Below are positions 45,461-54,418 of a stretch of 64,000 nucleotides of DNA, piece by piece. Position 1 is the stretch's first letter; every line of letters begins with the position of its first letter. Origin of the DNA: Bin5 sp965116395 (GTDB lineage: Bacteria > Chloroflexota > Anaerolineae > Caldilineales > Caldilineaceae). A program made the position numbers and the translations under genes. The DNA lies in assembly GCA_965116395.1 (NCBI GenBank), contig OZ220684.1:2294001-2358000 (forward strand), written 5' to 3'. The notes beneath the pieces are model-generated. The model did not search any database and was not told where the DNA came from. It worked only from the letters and a program-made list of their open reading frames with translations.

Positions 45461-45505
45461 TTTGAGCGCAAGGATTCCTCCACTCATAACGGGAGTGGGG
45501 CGCTT
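45461..45505 (+). promoter_or_regulatory. Hairpin in the infC leader
   Basis: CCACTC/GAGTGG around the loop ATAACGG, extended by GCGC/GCGC outside. It lies 45-85 bases before the infC start and could be an attenuator or autoregulatory element; no T-run follows directly. Confidence 0.35.
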
Positions 45506-45548
45506 ATAGTCTTGCTGTCTAGGGCCAAACGCCCAAAGGAGACCAGGA

Positions 45549-46061
45549 ATTAGCAGAAACACAACACGAATCAATCATCGGATTCGTACGCGCGAAGTGC
45601 GAGTCATCGATGAAATCGGGACTCAACTCGGCATTATGGATGTGCAGACCGCTCTGCAGGCCGCCGAGGAGAAAGATCTGGACCTGGTAGAAGTTGCCCC
45701 CAATGCCAATCCGCCGGTCTGCCGGTTCATGGATTATGGCAAATACCTCTACGAGAAACAGAAGCGGGAGCGGGAGGCGCGCAGGGCCCAGAAGCAGATC
45801 GAGATCAAGGAAGTGCGCTTGCGGCCAAAAACAGGCGAACATGATATTCAGGTCGTTCTCACCAAAACGAGAAAGTTCCTGAAAGACGGCGCCAAAGTGC
45901 GGGTACGTATCCGCTTCCGTGGACGTGAGATCGTCCACAGGGACATCGCCCTGGACCTGATGAAACGGGTCACGGAAGAGTTGGCCGACGAGGCAGTCGT
46001 CGAATCTCGCCCAGGTTTCGAGGGCCGTAGCATGGTGATGCTTCTCGCCCCAGCCGCGTAG
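45549..46061 (+). CDS. infC: Translation initiation factor IF-3, ATT start codon
   Basis: IF-3 binds the 30S subunit and discriminates against non-canonical start codons. 170 residues if started at ATT 45549: AAGGAG (45536-45541) stands seven bases before it, and the frame from there reads SRNTTRINHRIRTREVRVIDEIG, matching the IF-3 N-terminus (RINxxIRAxEVRLID). The nearest in-frame GTG (45597) would cut off this region and has no Shine-Dalgarno. N domain (about 10-80), lysine/arginine-rich linker helix (YEKQKREREARRAQK) and C domain (IEIKEVRLRPKTGEHD, RFRGREIVH) are all present. Heads infC-rpmI-rplT. Confidence 0.95.
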   Translation: MSRNTTRINHRIRTREVRVIDEIGTQLGIMDVQTALQAAEEKDLDLVEVAPNANPPVCRFMDYGKYLYEKQKREREARRAQKQIEIKEVRLRPKTGEHDIQVVLTKTRKFLKDGAKVRVRIRFRGREIVHRDIALDLMKRVTEELADEAVVESRPGFEGRSMVMLLAPAA

Positions 46062-46097
46062 CCGATTCCCATAATCGCCAGTGCAGCCCGCCCAATT

Positions 46098-46126
46098 TTG
46101 AACCCTGCGGCTGGCTGTGCTATGAT
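46098..46126 (+). promoter_or_regulatory. Internal promoter for rpmI-rplT
   Basis: TTGAAC (46098-46103), 17-base spacer ending TGC, TATGAT (46121-46126): five of six at both boxes plus an extended -10. It gives a ~150-base leader before rpmI. Confidence 0.75.
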
Positions 46127-46285
46127 TTAGGCTTGCATGGCGCTCTCTATTGCGAACGGGCGTTATGATGTTCCTGGCGCCCCCGCACTAAGAGGGCGCG
46201 CGCTGTCTGTTCAACCACTGCATCGCATAATGCAGTCCCAATATGTGCCTGCTCGCAAGGGGCGCCGGAGCAACCGAGAAGACCT

Positions 46286-46474
46286 ATGCCTAAAATGAAA
46301 ACCCACAAGGGCGCACAAAAACGTTTCCGTGTAACCAAGAATGGCAAAGTGCTGCGCCGCAAACAGGGCGGAAACCATCTGCGCCGCAAAAAACGCAAAG
46401 TCAGCGAGTACCGCCATAAGATTACCAGCCCAAACAAAGGTCAGGCCAAACTGGTCAAAGAGTTGCTCGGCTAG
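46286..46474 (+). CDS. rpmI: 50S ribosomal protein L35
   Basis: 62 residues, full length. MPKMKTHKGAQKRFRVT, the Lys/Arg-rich GGNHLRRKKRK block and the C-terminal LVKELLG follow L35. Placed between infC and rplT as in most bacteria. A dedicated promoter and a 150-base leader upstream suggest L20-type autoregulation, but no L20-site mimic could be assigned with confidence. Confidence 0.97.
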   Translation: MPKMKTHKGAQKRFRVTKNGKVLRRKQGGNHLRRKKRKVSEYRHKITSPNKGQAKLVKELLG

Positions 46475-46632
46475 GCCTGTCTCTTCTGTGGTCGCGAGCC
46501 GGACAGAATGCTGAGCGCTGTCGCATCCGGCCGGACCACAGTTTCCATCGCCTACCAATCCATGCAGGCGGGCCAGGCCCAGAGGCTCCCCGCCCCCAGG
46601 CATAGCAATCGCTAGATACAAGGATTCAAGTC

Positions 46633-46989
46633 ATGGCACGTTCCAGACCAAAAGTTTATGCGCACAGGCGCCATAAGAAGGTGCTCAAGTTTACCAAAGG
46701 GCAGTTTGGTAGCCGCTCCAAGCTCTTCAAGCGCGCCAACGAGGCGATGCTCAAATCACTTGCCTTTGCCTATCGCGACCGCCGCAACCGCAAACGTGAC
46801 TTCCGCCGCCTGTGGATTACCCGTATCAATGCCGCCGCCCGGCTCAATGGCATCAAATACAGCCACCTGATTTACGGGCTCAAGCAGGCCGATGTGCAGG
46901 TGGACCGCAAAGTGTTGGCCGACATCGCCGCAAACGACGCAGACGGATTCAGCGCACTGGCTGACCTGGCCAAAAGCCACCTGAACTGA
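46633..46989 (+). CDS. rplT: 50S ribosomal protein L20
   Basis: 118 residues. MARSRPKVYAHRRHKKVLKFTKGQFGSRS at the start, then AYRDRRNRKRDFRRLWITRINAAAR and YSHLIYGLK mark L20 clearly. It binds 23S rRNA early in 50S assembly and in several bacteria represses its own operon. Starts 158 bases after rpmI, an unusually long gap for this pair, and is followed by a clear terminator. Confidence 0.97.
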   Translation: MARSRPKVYAHRRHKKVLKFTKGQFGSRSKLFKRANEAMLKSLAFAYRDRRNRKRDFRRLWITRINAAARLNGIKYSHLIYGLKQADVQVDRKVLADIAANDADGFSALADLAKSHLN

Positions 46990-47068
46990 CCAAGGCGCTA
47001 CCGCTTCGCGGATCGAACGCATTGTCGCAACGGCCGTCCGGGCCGTCTGAAAATTCAGAGTACAAATT

Positions 47069-47094
47069 GCAGAGACATTCGTCTCTGCTTTTTT
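47069..47094 (+). terminator. Intrinsic terminator after rplT
   Basis: GCAGAGAC-ATTC-GTCTCTGC followed by T6. Perfect 8-bp stem, tetraloop. Confidence 0.92.
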
Positions 47095-47239
47095 GTCCGA
47101 TTGTGTCCGGCGCCGGCCTCGCCTGTACAACGCCGGGCAAGCCCGTGACCACGGGCCTGTCTGCATCTGATACACGCCAATCTCCCCATGTCGCCTCCGC
47201 CCGCGATCCGGATAAATTGCCTGCGCTCCACATAGCAGA

Positions 47240-48031
47240 ATGATAGAAATCACCAGTCCCGCCAACCCGCAAATAAAACTGGCGGCCAAGCTGCGCCGCC
47301 GCCGCCACAGACAAGCCAATGGCCTCTGCCTGCTGGAGGGGACGCGCCTGGTGCAGGACGCCCTGTCAATTGGCGCAGCCTTCCACACCTGCTTTATCAC
47401 CGCCGCCGCCGCAGACGCCCAGCCCGACCTGGTGGCCCGGATCCAGAAGACCTGTCCGCTCCACCTGGTGGCCGCCAACCTTCTCGACAAGATCAGCGAA
47501 ACCGTATCGCCGCAGACCATCGTCGCCGTGACCCCCATCCCGGAGCTGCCCCCGCCTTCCCCCGCCGATTTCTCCCTCATTCTGGACGGCGTGCAGGATC
47601 CGGGCAATGCCGGCACGCTCCTGCGCACGGCCGCCGCCGCCGGCGTCGATCAGGTCCTGTTCGCGCCCGGCTGCGTCGACCCATTCAATGGCAAAGTCTT
47701 GCGAGCCGCGATGGGCGCGCACTTTCGCGTTCCAATCCGCATCCTGCCGCACTGGCAGGCGGTCATGGCCGCTCTGCCCGCCGGCCAGTCCCTCTATGTG
47801 GCCAGCGCACAGGGCAGCATCCTCTACGATGAAGTCGACTGGCGCGAACCGTCCGCGCTTGTGCTCGGCAGCGAGGCGCACGGGGCCAGTTCGCAGCTGC
47901 AAAATAGAGCCGCCGCAATAGCAATCCCAATGGCCGCCGCAACCGAATCTCTCAACGTTGCCGCCGCCGGCGCCGTCATTCTCTACGAGGCCGCACGGCA
48001 GCGCCGCAAGCCAAAGAGAACAGCGCTTTGA
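47240..48031 (+). CDS. TrmH/SpoU-family RNA 2'-O-methyltransferase
   Basis: 263 residues. An N-terminal RNA-binding domain of L30e type (residues 1-95) is followed by the SPOUT knot: motif 1 LDGVQDPGNAGTLLRTA, motif 2 LVLGSEAHG, motif 3 IPMAAATESLNVAAAGAVILYE. This layout fits 23S rRNA (guanosine-2'-O) methyltransferases of the RlmB/TsnR type. Placed after the ribosomal-protein operon but behind a terminator, so independently transcribed. The exact nucleotide is not predictable by eye. Confidence 0.93.
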   Translation: MIEITSPANPQIKLAAKLRRRRHRQANGLCLLEGTRLVQDALSIGAAFHTCFITAAAADAQPDLVARIQKTCPLHLVAANLLDKISETVSPQTIVAVTPIPELPPPSPADFSLILDGVQDPGNAGTLLRTAAAAGVDQVLFAPGCVDPFNGKVLRAAMGAHFRVPIRILPHWQAVMAALPAGQSLYVASAQGSILYDEVDWREPSALVLGSEAHGASSQLQNRAAAIAIPMAAATESLNVAAAGAVILYEAARQRRKPKRTAL

Positions 48032-48056
48032 CAACCCTTTGGCCGCGGGATACACT
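48028..48056 (+). promoter_or_regulatory. Promoter overlapping the end of the rRNA methyltransferase gene
   Basis: TTGACA (48028-48033), 17-base spacer, TACACT (48051-48056). It would drive the helix-hairpin-helix gene with a ~275-base leader. Confidence 0.6.
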
Positions 48057-48123
48057 TTCTATATTGGAGCCCGGCCCCCAGCGCTCGTCCTATAAAAGTC
48101 GGTGGAAAATCAAGCAGCGTACA

Positions 48124-48156
48124 CAGGCAAGAACAGGCTGTTACCTGCCTTGCCTG
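48124..48156 (+). promoter_or_regulatory. Leader hairpin ahead of the HhH gene
   Basis: CAGGCAAG (48124-48131) and CTTGCCTG (48149-48156) enclose a nested CAGG/CCTG pair. Located ~60 bases after the predicted transcription start; no T-run. Confidence 0.35.
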
Positions 48157-48337
48157 TCCGCCCGTCTATTGTCCCAACTGCTGGATTTCGCTGCCGCCGA
48201 CCGCAAGTTAGCGCACTTGGCGGGGGCGAGACAAGCAACGGGCAAACTGCTATATGCGCAAGCGTGAAGAGGAGAGCTGGAATCGCCTGCTATTGGCGAA
48301 TGTTGGCCGCTCTCCTGTGTCGTACGAAGGGGGATGA

Positions 48338-49093
48338 ATGGAACTGACGAGTCTTCTCGGCTATATTCTGGTTGGCCTGCTGTTCGGCTGGGTAAGTTCG
48401 ACCCTGGTTGAATGGGTCTGGTATCGCGGGCGGCGCAGACGCGTCGACCTGGCAATGGCCCCGTCCGGCATGAGGGCATCTCAGCCGCTCCCCGGCGTAC
48501 CTCCCTCGCACAGCTATGGCGCACCGGAGTTGCACCCACGCCCAGCATCCGGTGGAGAGACCTCTGCAGCCGATGCAACGCCGCACAAAGGACGCCGCCG
48601 CGCCCGCAAAAATGCGCGACCCGCACAACAAGCCCCTGCAAACCGGCCCGACAACCTTACCGCCGTCTACGGTATCGGCGACCTCTACGAACGCCGCCTC
48701 TATCAGGTCGGCATCTTTACCTGGGATCAGCTTTCCCGCGTCGATGCCGAAACCCTGCAACAGATTACCAGGGCGCTCCCCAGTAGCAACACCCGCGCCT
48801 GGACCGAACAGGCCCGCGAACTGGCCCACGCCAACAATCGCATCGGCGCGGTCTACGATGGACCCCTGCCCGAAGATCTGACCCGCATCCACGGCGTCGA
48901 TCAGGTGTACGAAGATGAACTCTACGCCGCCGGCATTTTCACATTCCGGCAGTTGGCCGAATGCCCCCCGAACGAGCTGGCCCGCATCATCCCGGCCCAC
49001 CTGGCAGGCGAAGATCTCGACTTCGCCAGTTGGGTCGCCCAGGCCGATTCTCTGCGCGACGAATACTATCTTGACGAGCCGCCCATCCTCTAG
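48338..49093 (+). CDS. Membrane-anchored protein with two helix-hairpin-helix-like domains
   Basis: 251 residues. One N-terminal membrane helix (about 7-27), a basic, Ala/Pro-rich linker (to about 105), then two copies of a ~75-residue module: PDNLTAVYGIGDLYERRLYQVGIFTWDQLSRV and PEDLTRIHGVDQVYEDELYAAGIFTFRQLAEC. This is the GIGxxxxxxLxxxGIxTxxxLA pattern of helix-hairpin-helix domains (DUF4332 or 5'-nuclease-type) which bind DNA non-specifically. A membrane-tethered DNA-binding protein is suggested; function not known. No catalytic residues. Confidence 0.75.
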   Translation: MELTSLLGYILVGLLFGWVSSTLVEWVWYRGRRRRVDLAMAPSGMRASQPLPGVPPSHSYGAPELHPRPASGGETSAADATPHKGRRRARKNARPAQQAPANRPDNLTAVYGIGDLYERRLYQVGIFTWDQLSRVDAETLQQITRALPSSNTRAWTEQARELAHANNRIGAVYDGPLPEDLTRIHGVDQVYEDELYAAGIFTFRQLAECPPNELARIIPAHLAGEDLDFASWVAQADSLRDEYYLDEPPIL

Positions 49094-49293
49094 CCTCAAC
49101 CACGATGGTTGATTGAGTCGTCGCTTTTCTTTTCAGGCGGGTTGTATCCCGGATTTGGGGGCATCACCTTGGGGTCGCCGGCGTCTCAATCCTACGTGCC
49201 CTTCTGTACGTCTCCGCGGCCTTCGTGGATGTCCACGTAGCTGACCAGGGCCAGTCTGAAACGCACCCCCATTTCGAGATGCACCAGGAGTAG

Positions 49294-49331
49294 AGGCGGC
49301 GCTGACTTCGCAGCGCCGCCTTTCAGTTTTC
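49294..49331 (+). terminator. Terminator between the HhH gene and the DUF899 gene
   Basis: AGGCGGCGCTG/CAGCGCCGCCT 11-bp perfect stem (49294-49304, 49311-49321), loop ACTTCG, then TTCAGTTTTC. The loop and the T-tract favour the plus strand. Confidence 0.75.
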
Positions 49332-49336
49332 AGAGG

Positions 49337-49939
49337 TTAGTCTTGGTCGGGGTAATCGAACTGCGGATCCCAGCCAGCCCAACCGTCGGGAAGCAGGCTG
49401 AACAAATGCCAGGCGCCGCAGTAGGAGTCGCCGGGGCCGAAGTGGTCCTTGGCCACGCGCGTGATGCTGCCGTCTTCCTCCTTCCGGAAGACCGAGACGC
49501 CGGGCTGGAAGCCGGACATGAAGCCGCCCGCTGTGCTCTGGAAGCCCATGTCAGCCGTAAAGGTCGAATCTTGAGCGGAGTAAACCGGGAAGCGCCAGCC
49601 CCGTCCGCGCGCAAACGCCTGCTGGTCCGCAGGGCTGTCGGGCGAGACCAGCACAAAGGCGGCGCGGTCCTGCAGATGGTGGGCGACACCGTTGAAATTG
49701 TCCGCCCACATCGTGCAGTACGAGCAGCCGGAGCCCATATTGTGGACGAGAATGAGGTCCTCCTTGTCTCCAAACAGGGCGGAGAGATTGACGGGACCGT
49801 CGGGACTCTGCAGCTGGTAATCGCTGACCGGCTCGTGGGGGAGCCTGCGGCGCAGCTCGGCCAGATTCTTCTGGGCCTTATCGAGTTCCAGGTAGGCGGC
49901 TTCGAGTTCTTTATCGAACTGAGCGTCGGGATTGGACAT
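49337..49939 (-). CDS. DUF899 thioredoxin-like protein
   Basis: 200 residues. The DUF899 (AhpC/TSA-like, thioredoxin fold) pattern is seen: HEPVSDYQL near the start, NMGSGCSYCTMWADNFNG with Cys72 and Cys75 (CxxC), DSPADQQAFARGRGWRFPVYS, and GGFMSGFQPGVSVF. An N-terminal helix (residues 5-35) is charged. The redox role is inferred from the fold; the substrate is unknown. Monocistronic, convergent with the HhH gene. Confidence 0.85.
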   Translation of the reverse strand: MSNPDAQFDKELEAAYLELDKAQKNLAELRRRLPHEPVSDYQLQSPDGPVNLSALFGDKEDLILVHNMGSGCSYCTMWADNFNGVAHHLQDRAAFVLVSPDSPADQQAFARGRGWRFPVYSAQDSTFTADMGFQSTAGGFMSGFQPGVSVFRKEEDGSITRVAKDHFGPGDSYCGAWHLFSLLPDGWAGWDPQFDYPDQD

Positions 49940-50157
49940 GGTATTCTCCTCGCGAAAAATCAGTTTTGCAATTCCAGTCCCTAGTTTACGATCTCTTATA
50001 ACTGCTTGCCAGTTTCAGGCATCGTGTTGTCCGACGACGGCAGCAGGGAAACTGTCAGCTTTCGCTTCCGTGAATTTGGAAGCGGATCTCTTGCAGATGA
50101 CCGCTAGCAACTGCTAACGCACCCCAATGCTGCTATGCGCCCTTGACGCGCCAAAGT

Positions 50158-50186
50158 TTGCCTGGATCTCACCCATCGGCTACAAT
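50158..50186 (+). promoter_or_regulatory. Promoter of tRNA-Lys
   Basis: TTGCCT (50158-50163), 17-base spacer, TACAAT (50181-50186), 16 bases before the tRNA. Confidence 0.55.
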
Positions 50187-50202
50187 TCAGAGCCGTTGAC
50201 GC

Positions 50203-50275
50203 GGGTCCCTAGCTCAATTGGTAGAGCAACGGCCTTTTAAGCCGTGGGTTCTGGGTTCGAGTCCCAGGGGGCTCA
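50203..50275 (+). tRNA. tRNA-Lys (TTT)
   Basis: 73 bases: acceptor GGGTCCC/GGGGCTC with two G-T pairs, anticodon stem ACGGC/GCCGT and loop CTTTTAA (anticodon TTT), T arm CTGGG-TTCGAGT-CCCAG. No encoded CCA. Confidence 0.95.
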
Positions 50276-50386
50276 TTGAGGAGAGTATAAAACGCGCCAT
50301 TGCCTGTTATAGGCGCACGAAATGCAGAGCGCATGCGCTCTGCATCTTTCTTTCCCTGCATCGTTTATCGGCGCGGTTCCGCTTCG

Positions 50387-51334
50387 CTATCCGCTCGGTT
50401 TTTCCACCCTGGCAAGGCCGCTCTGCCACTCTCGCCCTTTCCTGCCCGCGTAGAGCATGTAGTAGGCGTCCCCGGTCTCAAAGACCTGCGGCGTCAGGAT
50501 ACCGTCACAGTCCCATTCGTCGCGGTCCAAAGAAGGCGTGAAGATCGGGTTGTGCGGGTTCGCCTCGAAACTGCGAAAATCCTGCGTGCGTACATGCCCG
50601 ATTTTCCATACCTCGTCGTCTTGTGCCCGTCCGCCGTACAGGATATGGAAATAGCGCGGCCCCTTGAAGATCTCCGCCTCGCGCACGCCATGGCTGTCCC
50701 ACGGCAGACCGCTGCCGCTGAATATCGGATTGCCCGCGTCCTTGGTGACGGTCGCGGGGTCGGCGGTCGGCGCGGTCGCGTGGCAGATAACCGGATTCCC
50801 TTCCGACTCGCCCGTGTAGATGACGTGGATCGTGTCGCCGTCAACCGCCATCGAAGGGTGCGACGAGCCTGCGCTCTCGTAAGGCGTGTCCGCGGGAATT
50901 ACCGGTGTCTGGCGCACCCGCGTCCATGCGCCGAAATCGCCGTCTCCGACCAATAGCCCCGTCTGCTTGGGAGGCTTAAGCCGCCGGCCCAGATAGTAGA
51001 CATAGAACCTGCCGTCGGCCGGATTCCGGAAAGGGAACGGGTACTCAATGGTAAAGTCGTCAAACCCGGCCTCCGAGGGCACGAGGACAGGGTTCCTCGA
51101 GTCGTGTGTGACGGCCGCAGGGTCGCTCGCCGGCGCGGTGCTGTGCATCAGCACCCAGTAGTTGTCCTTTCTGCGTCTGCCCCACAGATAGTGGACCGTA
51201 TCGCCCACGACGATGGCATGCGCGGCCGCAGCCCACTCGGGCGGTTCACAGAAAAAAGTCGGGTTGCCGTCCTCAATACGTTCGAAACTGGCGAACAGTT
51301 CGAACGGAATTTCATCATGCGCTGATTTGTCCAT
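50387..51334 (-). CDS. GH43-like five-bladed beta-propeller glycosidase
   Basis: 315 residues made of repeated beta-blade segments (VGDTVHYLWGRRRKDNYWVLMHSTAPASDP; DGRFYVYYLGRRLKPPKQTGLL; DGDTIHVIYTGESEGNPVICHATAP; and DAYYMLYAGRKGREWQSGLAR). This is the GH43/GH62/GH32-GH130 propeller superfamily. Acidic residues in EYPFPFRNP and REAEIFKG could be catalytic. No signal peptide, so it would act in the cytoplasm on imported oligosaccharides. Last gene of the minus-strand glycan locus, just after the GH2 gene. Confidence 0.75.
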   Translation of the reverse strand: MDKSAHDEIPFELFASFERIEDGNPTFFCEPPEWAAAAHAIVVGDTVHYLWGRRRKDNYWVLMHSTAPASDPAAVTHDSRNPVLVPSEAGFDDFTIEYPFPFRNPADGRFYVYYLGRRLKPPKQTGLLVGDGDFGAWTRVRQTPVIPADTPYESAGSSHPSMAVDGDTIHVIYTGESEGNPVICHATAPTADPATVTKDAGNPIFSGSGLPWDSHGVREAEIFKGPRYFHILYGGRAQDDEVWKIGHVRTQDFRSFEANPHNPIFTPSLDRDEWDCDGILTPQVFETGDAYYMLYAGRKGREWQSGLARVEKPSG

Positions 51335-51449
51335 ACCGTCTCCTCAATCTACCGTCTCCTTAATCTGAAGTGCAGCTCGAAACTGCCCGCCCTTGCTCCT
51401 GCTGCAAATGCACGTCAGGATCCAGCGGTCATAGTTCTTAATCCAAGAA

Positions 51450-54299
51450 CTACCCCAAAGCCCAGCGCACCAGGTTGCTCAACAGCCGCTCCGCCACCGG
51501 ATCGCTGCCCAGGTTCTCGACGAGCCGGTGTGTACACAGGATGTAACTGCCTTCACCATGCGCGATCTGCGTCAGGTCCGCGCCGTGGAAGGCCGCGGTC
51601 ACGCCGGTGTAGTTCTGCTTGTGCTTCAGGCCGGCATACCAGTCGAAGGTGACATTGCCGCTGATCCAGTCCGTTTCCGGCGTTACAATCGACCATCGTG
51701 ACACCGCATCGCGGTACTCCTGCCCCATCAGGCAGGACGATGGCAGACCATCGTATACCGGGTGCTCGCGAACAACGTGGCTGCACGGTGTCCAAAGACC
51801 CTTGCCGCTGAAATAAGTTATCGCGAACGGCAGCAGAACATCCTTTGCCAGGAGTTTCTGCATGCGATACCTGGTCGTCAAGGCCTCCTCCGGCGGCGCC
51901 CCGAGGAACACGGCCGTCCCGCCCGCGCTGACCCAGCGCTCCAGATCAGCGAAGATCGGCTGCTCTTCGCCGCCCCAGCCATTCAGATTCACCAGCACCC
52001 GGTAGCTGCGCGGCGTCTCCGCCGAAAATGGCGTCGAACGCAGGTCAGAGTCAGCCGCGTATGCGCCCAGCGCGCCATCGAGATCGATCAACGCCACATC
52101 CCGCCGCGGCAGGGCCGATCCCTCCCGCTCCAGCACATAGAAGCTGCTGTTGTTCTCCACCACCACCGCGTCGCCAACGCGGAAGACAGCCTCCACCACG
52201 CAACGCCCTGCCAGACCGTCCGTGGCCACCCCGTACTCTCCCACATCGACGATGCCCGCCGGCAGGCTCGTCTCCTCCGTGACGTCGAGCAGCTGCCGCC
52301 CGTCGCTGGCCGTGACCTGCAGCGAGAGCGTGCCCGCCACAGCCTCCTCATCGTTGACCGAAGTCAGCAGGATCTGCACATCCTGCCCGGCATAAACATT
52401 CTGCGCGCTGGGGCGAATCGCGAGATAACGGTCGGCGAAGGTCTCCTGGATCGCGTAATAGGCCCGCTTGGGATTGCGGAAATTGTCGATCAGACCCGCG
52501 CCCACGATCCAGTCGCCGTCGTTGAGAGAATGGATGCCGATGCCGGCGATGTCGGCATTGATGCGGCAGGCCTCCGCCATCAGCTTGTTGCCCGTGTAGT
52601 GGACCTCCTGACAGGCGAGCATGAAGTCGTGAAAGGTCGGGAAGACCTCCTCCAGCCCGGTCCCTTCATAGACTGCCAGGTAGGAGTCGTGCAGACGTTC
52701 ATGGATGCGGTAGTCCGGCGTGATCGGGTTGCCCTCGCGGCGGTACTGGGCCATGTTGGCTTCCAGGTCGGGGATGCTGCCGTAGCCCAGTTCGGAGATA
52801 TTGGTCAGCAGGCCGGGCTCGATATGGCTGCGCGTATGTTGTCCGAGCGACGTGCGCCCTATCGCCGCCAGCTCCTCTTCCGTCTTGCCCAGCAGCATCA
52901 GATTGTCGTAGTTCTGCTGCGCGAAGGGCGTGCCCGGATAGTCGTGCACATCGTTGATCAGCGTCGGCTCGTATGAACCGGGCAGATAGACGCTGCACAG
53001 GCCGGCAAAGCCGCCCGCTTCGTCGATGATCAGCCGTGTGGCATCCAGCTCGCGCGCCTTCAGCGAAGTCGTGTGCCGCAGCCGTTTCAGCCCGTCCCGC
53101 AGGATCTCGTTGAACATCTCCCAGATGACGATCGAGGGATGATTGCGGTCGCGCAGCACCATCTCCGTCACTTCGTTCTCGATCCGTTGCCGCGTGTAAG
53201 GCGTGATCTGCGGCCAGTTGTCCATACACTCCACCGGCAGCGCGCCCACGTACAGAACGCCCATCTCGTCGGCCATGTCGTAGACGACCGGTGGCTGCGG
53301 CTTGCGCCAGGGCCGCACCATGTTGATGTTGCCCTCTTTGATCAGCTCGAACTCCCTCCTGAGCAGCTCCAGGTCCCGCGGATAGGCCAGCGAATGGGGA
53401 TAGAAAGCCTCGTTGAAGGTCGTCTTCAGGACGATCTTCTTGCCGTTGAGATAGAAGCTCTTGCCCTTGGCCGTGAACTCGCGAAAGCCGAAGCGCGTCT
53501 CCACCCGGTCTGAAGGCCCATCCGCCAGCTGTACGCTGGCCGTGGCCAGGTAGAGGAAGGGATCATCGAGCTGCCAGAGCCTGTGGCCGGCCACGTTCAG
53601 CTCCAGCGCCACCTCGGTTCTGCCCGGCCGCAGGTTCTGTTCTGCGCTCACCGCGGCCGAGTGCGTGCCGTCTTCCCACGACGCGATCTCGCAGTGCACC
53701 TCGGCCTGCTGGCTTCTGAGGCTGGTATTGCGCAGCGCCAGCTCCACCCGCACATCACCGGACCCGATGTCGCCCGTTACAAATACGCTCTCCACATAAA
53801 CCGCGTCCGTCGCGATCAGCGAAACCGGCTGCCAGATCCCGCCGGCGATCGCGCCGCGCCAGTGCGGCATGTCATCCCGCCCCAGACCGTCAATCACGAC
53901 ATCGCGCGTGATCAACGGCGTGATGACGCGCACCGCAATGAAGTTTTCCTCGTCCGCATATAGCAGATCACCGACCTCCAACTCGAAGTCGGTATAGCCG
54001 CCTTCATGCGCGCCCGCGGCCTCGCCGTTGACCCACACCTCCGCCCGGTAGTTGACCGCCTCAAAATGAAGACGGATCGTCTTGCCCTCCCATTCCGCCG
54101 GCAGACGAAAACTCTTGCCATACCAGGCCGCGCCCTCGTAGTCCTGTCTGAACTCCTCCAGGCACGCCGGAACCACAACCTCCTCGATGGCGTGGTAGCT
54201 GTGGAACTGCTCTCGATTCTGCCAGTTCAGCGTGCGGCCTTTGTTGTCATGGTCGAAGATGACCTGCCAACTGCCGTCAAGAGATAGCGTGCGATTCAT
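51450..54299 (-). CDS. GH2-family beta-galactosidase/glucuronidase-like enzyme
   Basis: 949 residues. N-terminal jelly-roll (WYGKSFRLPAEW, NYRAEVWVNGEAAGAHEGGYTDFELEV) and Ig-like domain are followed by the TIM barrel, with the acid/base Glu in WEMFNEI near residue 397 and the likely nucleophile Glu in ISELGYGS near 500. After this the last ~200 residues form an additional domain (VLVNLNGWGGEEQPIFADLERWVSAGGTAVFLG, a ThuA/GATase-like strand-turn), which is not standard for GH2. No signal peptide. Acts on a beta-linked sugar of the imported oligosaccharide; the exact substrate is unknown. Confidence 0.9.
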   Translation of the reverse strand: MNRTLSLDGSWQVIFDHDNKGRTLNWQNREQFHSYHAIEEVVVPACLEEFRQDYEGAAWYGKSFRLPAEWEGKTIRLHFEAVNYRAEVWVNGEAAGAHEGGYTDFELEVGDLLYADEENFIAVRVITPLITRDVVIDGLGRDDMPHWRGAIAGGIWQPVSLIATDAVYVESVFVTGDIGSGDVRVELALRNTSLRSQQAEVHCEIASWEDGTHSAAVSAEQNLRPGRTEVALELNVAGHRLWQLDDPFLYLATASVQLADGPSDRVETRFGFREFTAKGKSFYLNGKKIVLKTTFNEAFYPHSLAYPRDLELLRREFELIKEGNINMVRPWRKPQPPVVYDMADEMGVLYVGALPVECMDNWPQITPYTRQRIENEVTEMVLRDRNHPSIVIWEMFNEILRDGLKRLRHTTSLKARELDATRLIIDEAGGFAGLCSVYLPGSYEPTLINDVHDYPGTPFAQQNYDNLMLLGKTEEELAAIGRTSLGQHTRSHIEPGLLTNISELGYGSIPDLEANMAQYRREGNPITPDYRIHERLHDSYLAVYEGTGLEEVFPTFHDFMLACQEVHYTGNKLMAEACRINADIAGIGIHSLNDGDWIVGAGLIDNFRNPKRAYYAIQETFADRYLAIRPSAQNVYAGQDVQILLTSVNDEEAVAGTLSLQVTASDGRQLLDVTEETSLPAGIVDVGEYGVATDGLAGRCVVEAVFRVGDAVVVENNSSFYVLEREGSALPRRDVALIDLDGALGAYAADSDLRSTPFSAETPRSYRVLVNLNGWGGEEQPIFADLERWVSAGGTAVFLGAPPEEALTTRYRMQKLLAKDVLLPFAITYFSGKGLWTPCSHVVREHPVYDGLPSSCLMGQEYRDAVSRWSIVTPETDWISGNVTFDWYAGLKHKQNYTGVTAAFHGADLTQIAHGEGSYILCTHRLVENLGSDPVAERLLSNLVRWALG

Positions 54300-54379
54300 A
54301 GGTGGTCTGTTCCCTATTGATTATGACTTTCGGATCGGTGGCTTCAGCAACTGGTATTCACCCCTCAGCCGGGGGCCAC

Positions 54380-54416
54380 CAAAACTAAAAACTAACCACT
54401 AAAAACTAGAAACTGC
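54380..54416. repeat. Heptamer tract (ACTAAAA/ACTAACC mix)
   Basis: Period-7 run with CTAAAAACTAACCACTAAAA, ending two bases before the sulfatase stop. Confidence 0.6.
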
Positions 54417-54418
54417 CC

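Noticed and set aside
45597..46061. infC starting at GTG 45597
   Set aside because: It would delete the conserved RINxxIRxxEV segment and lacks a Shine-Dalgarno.
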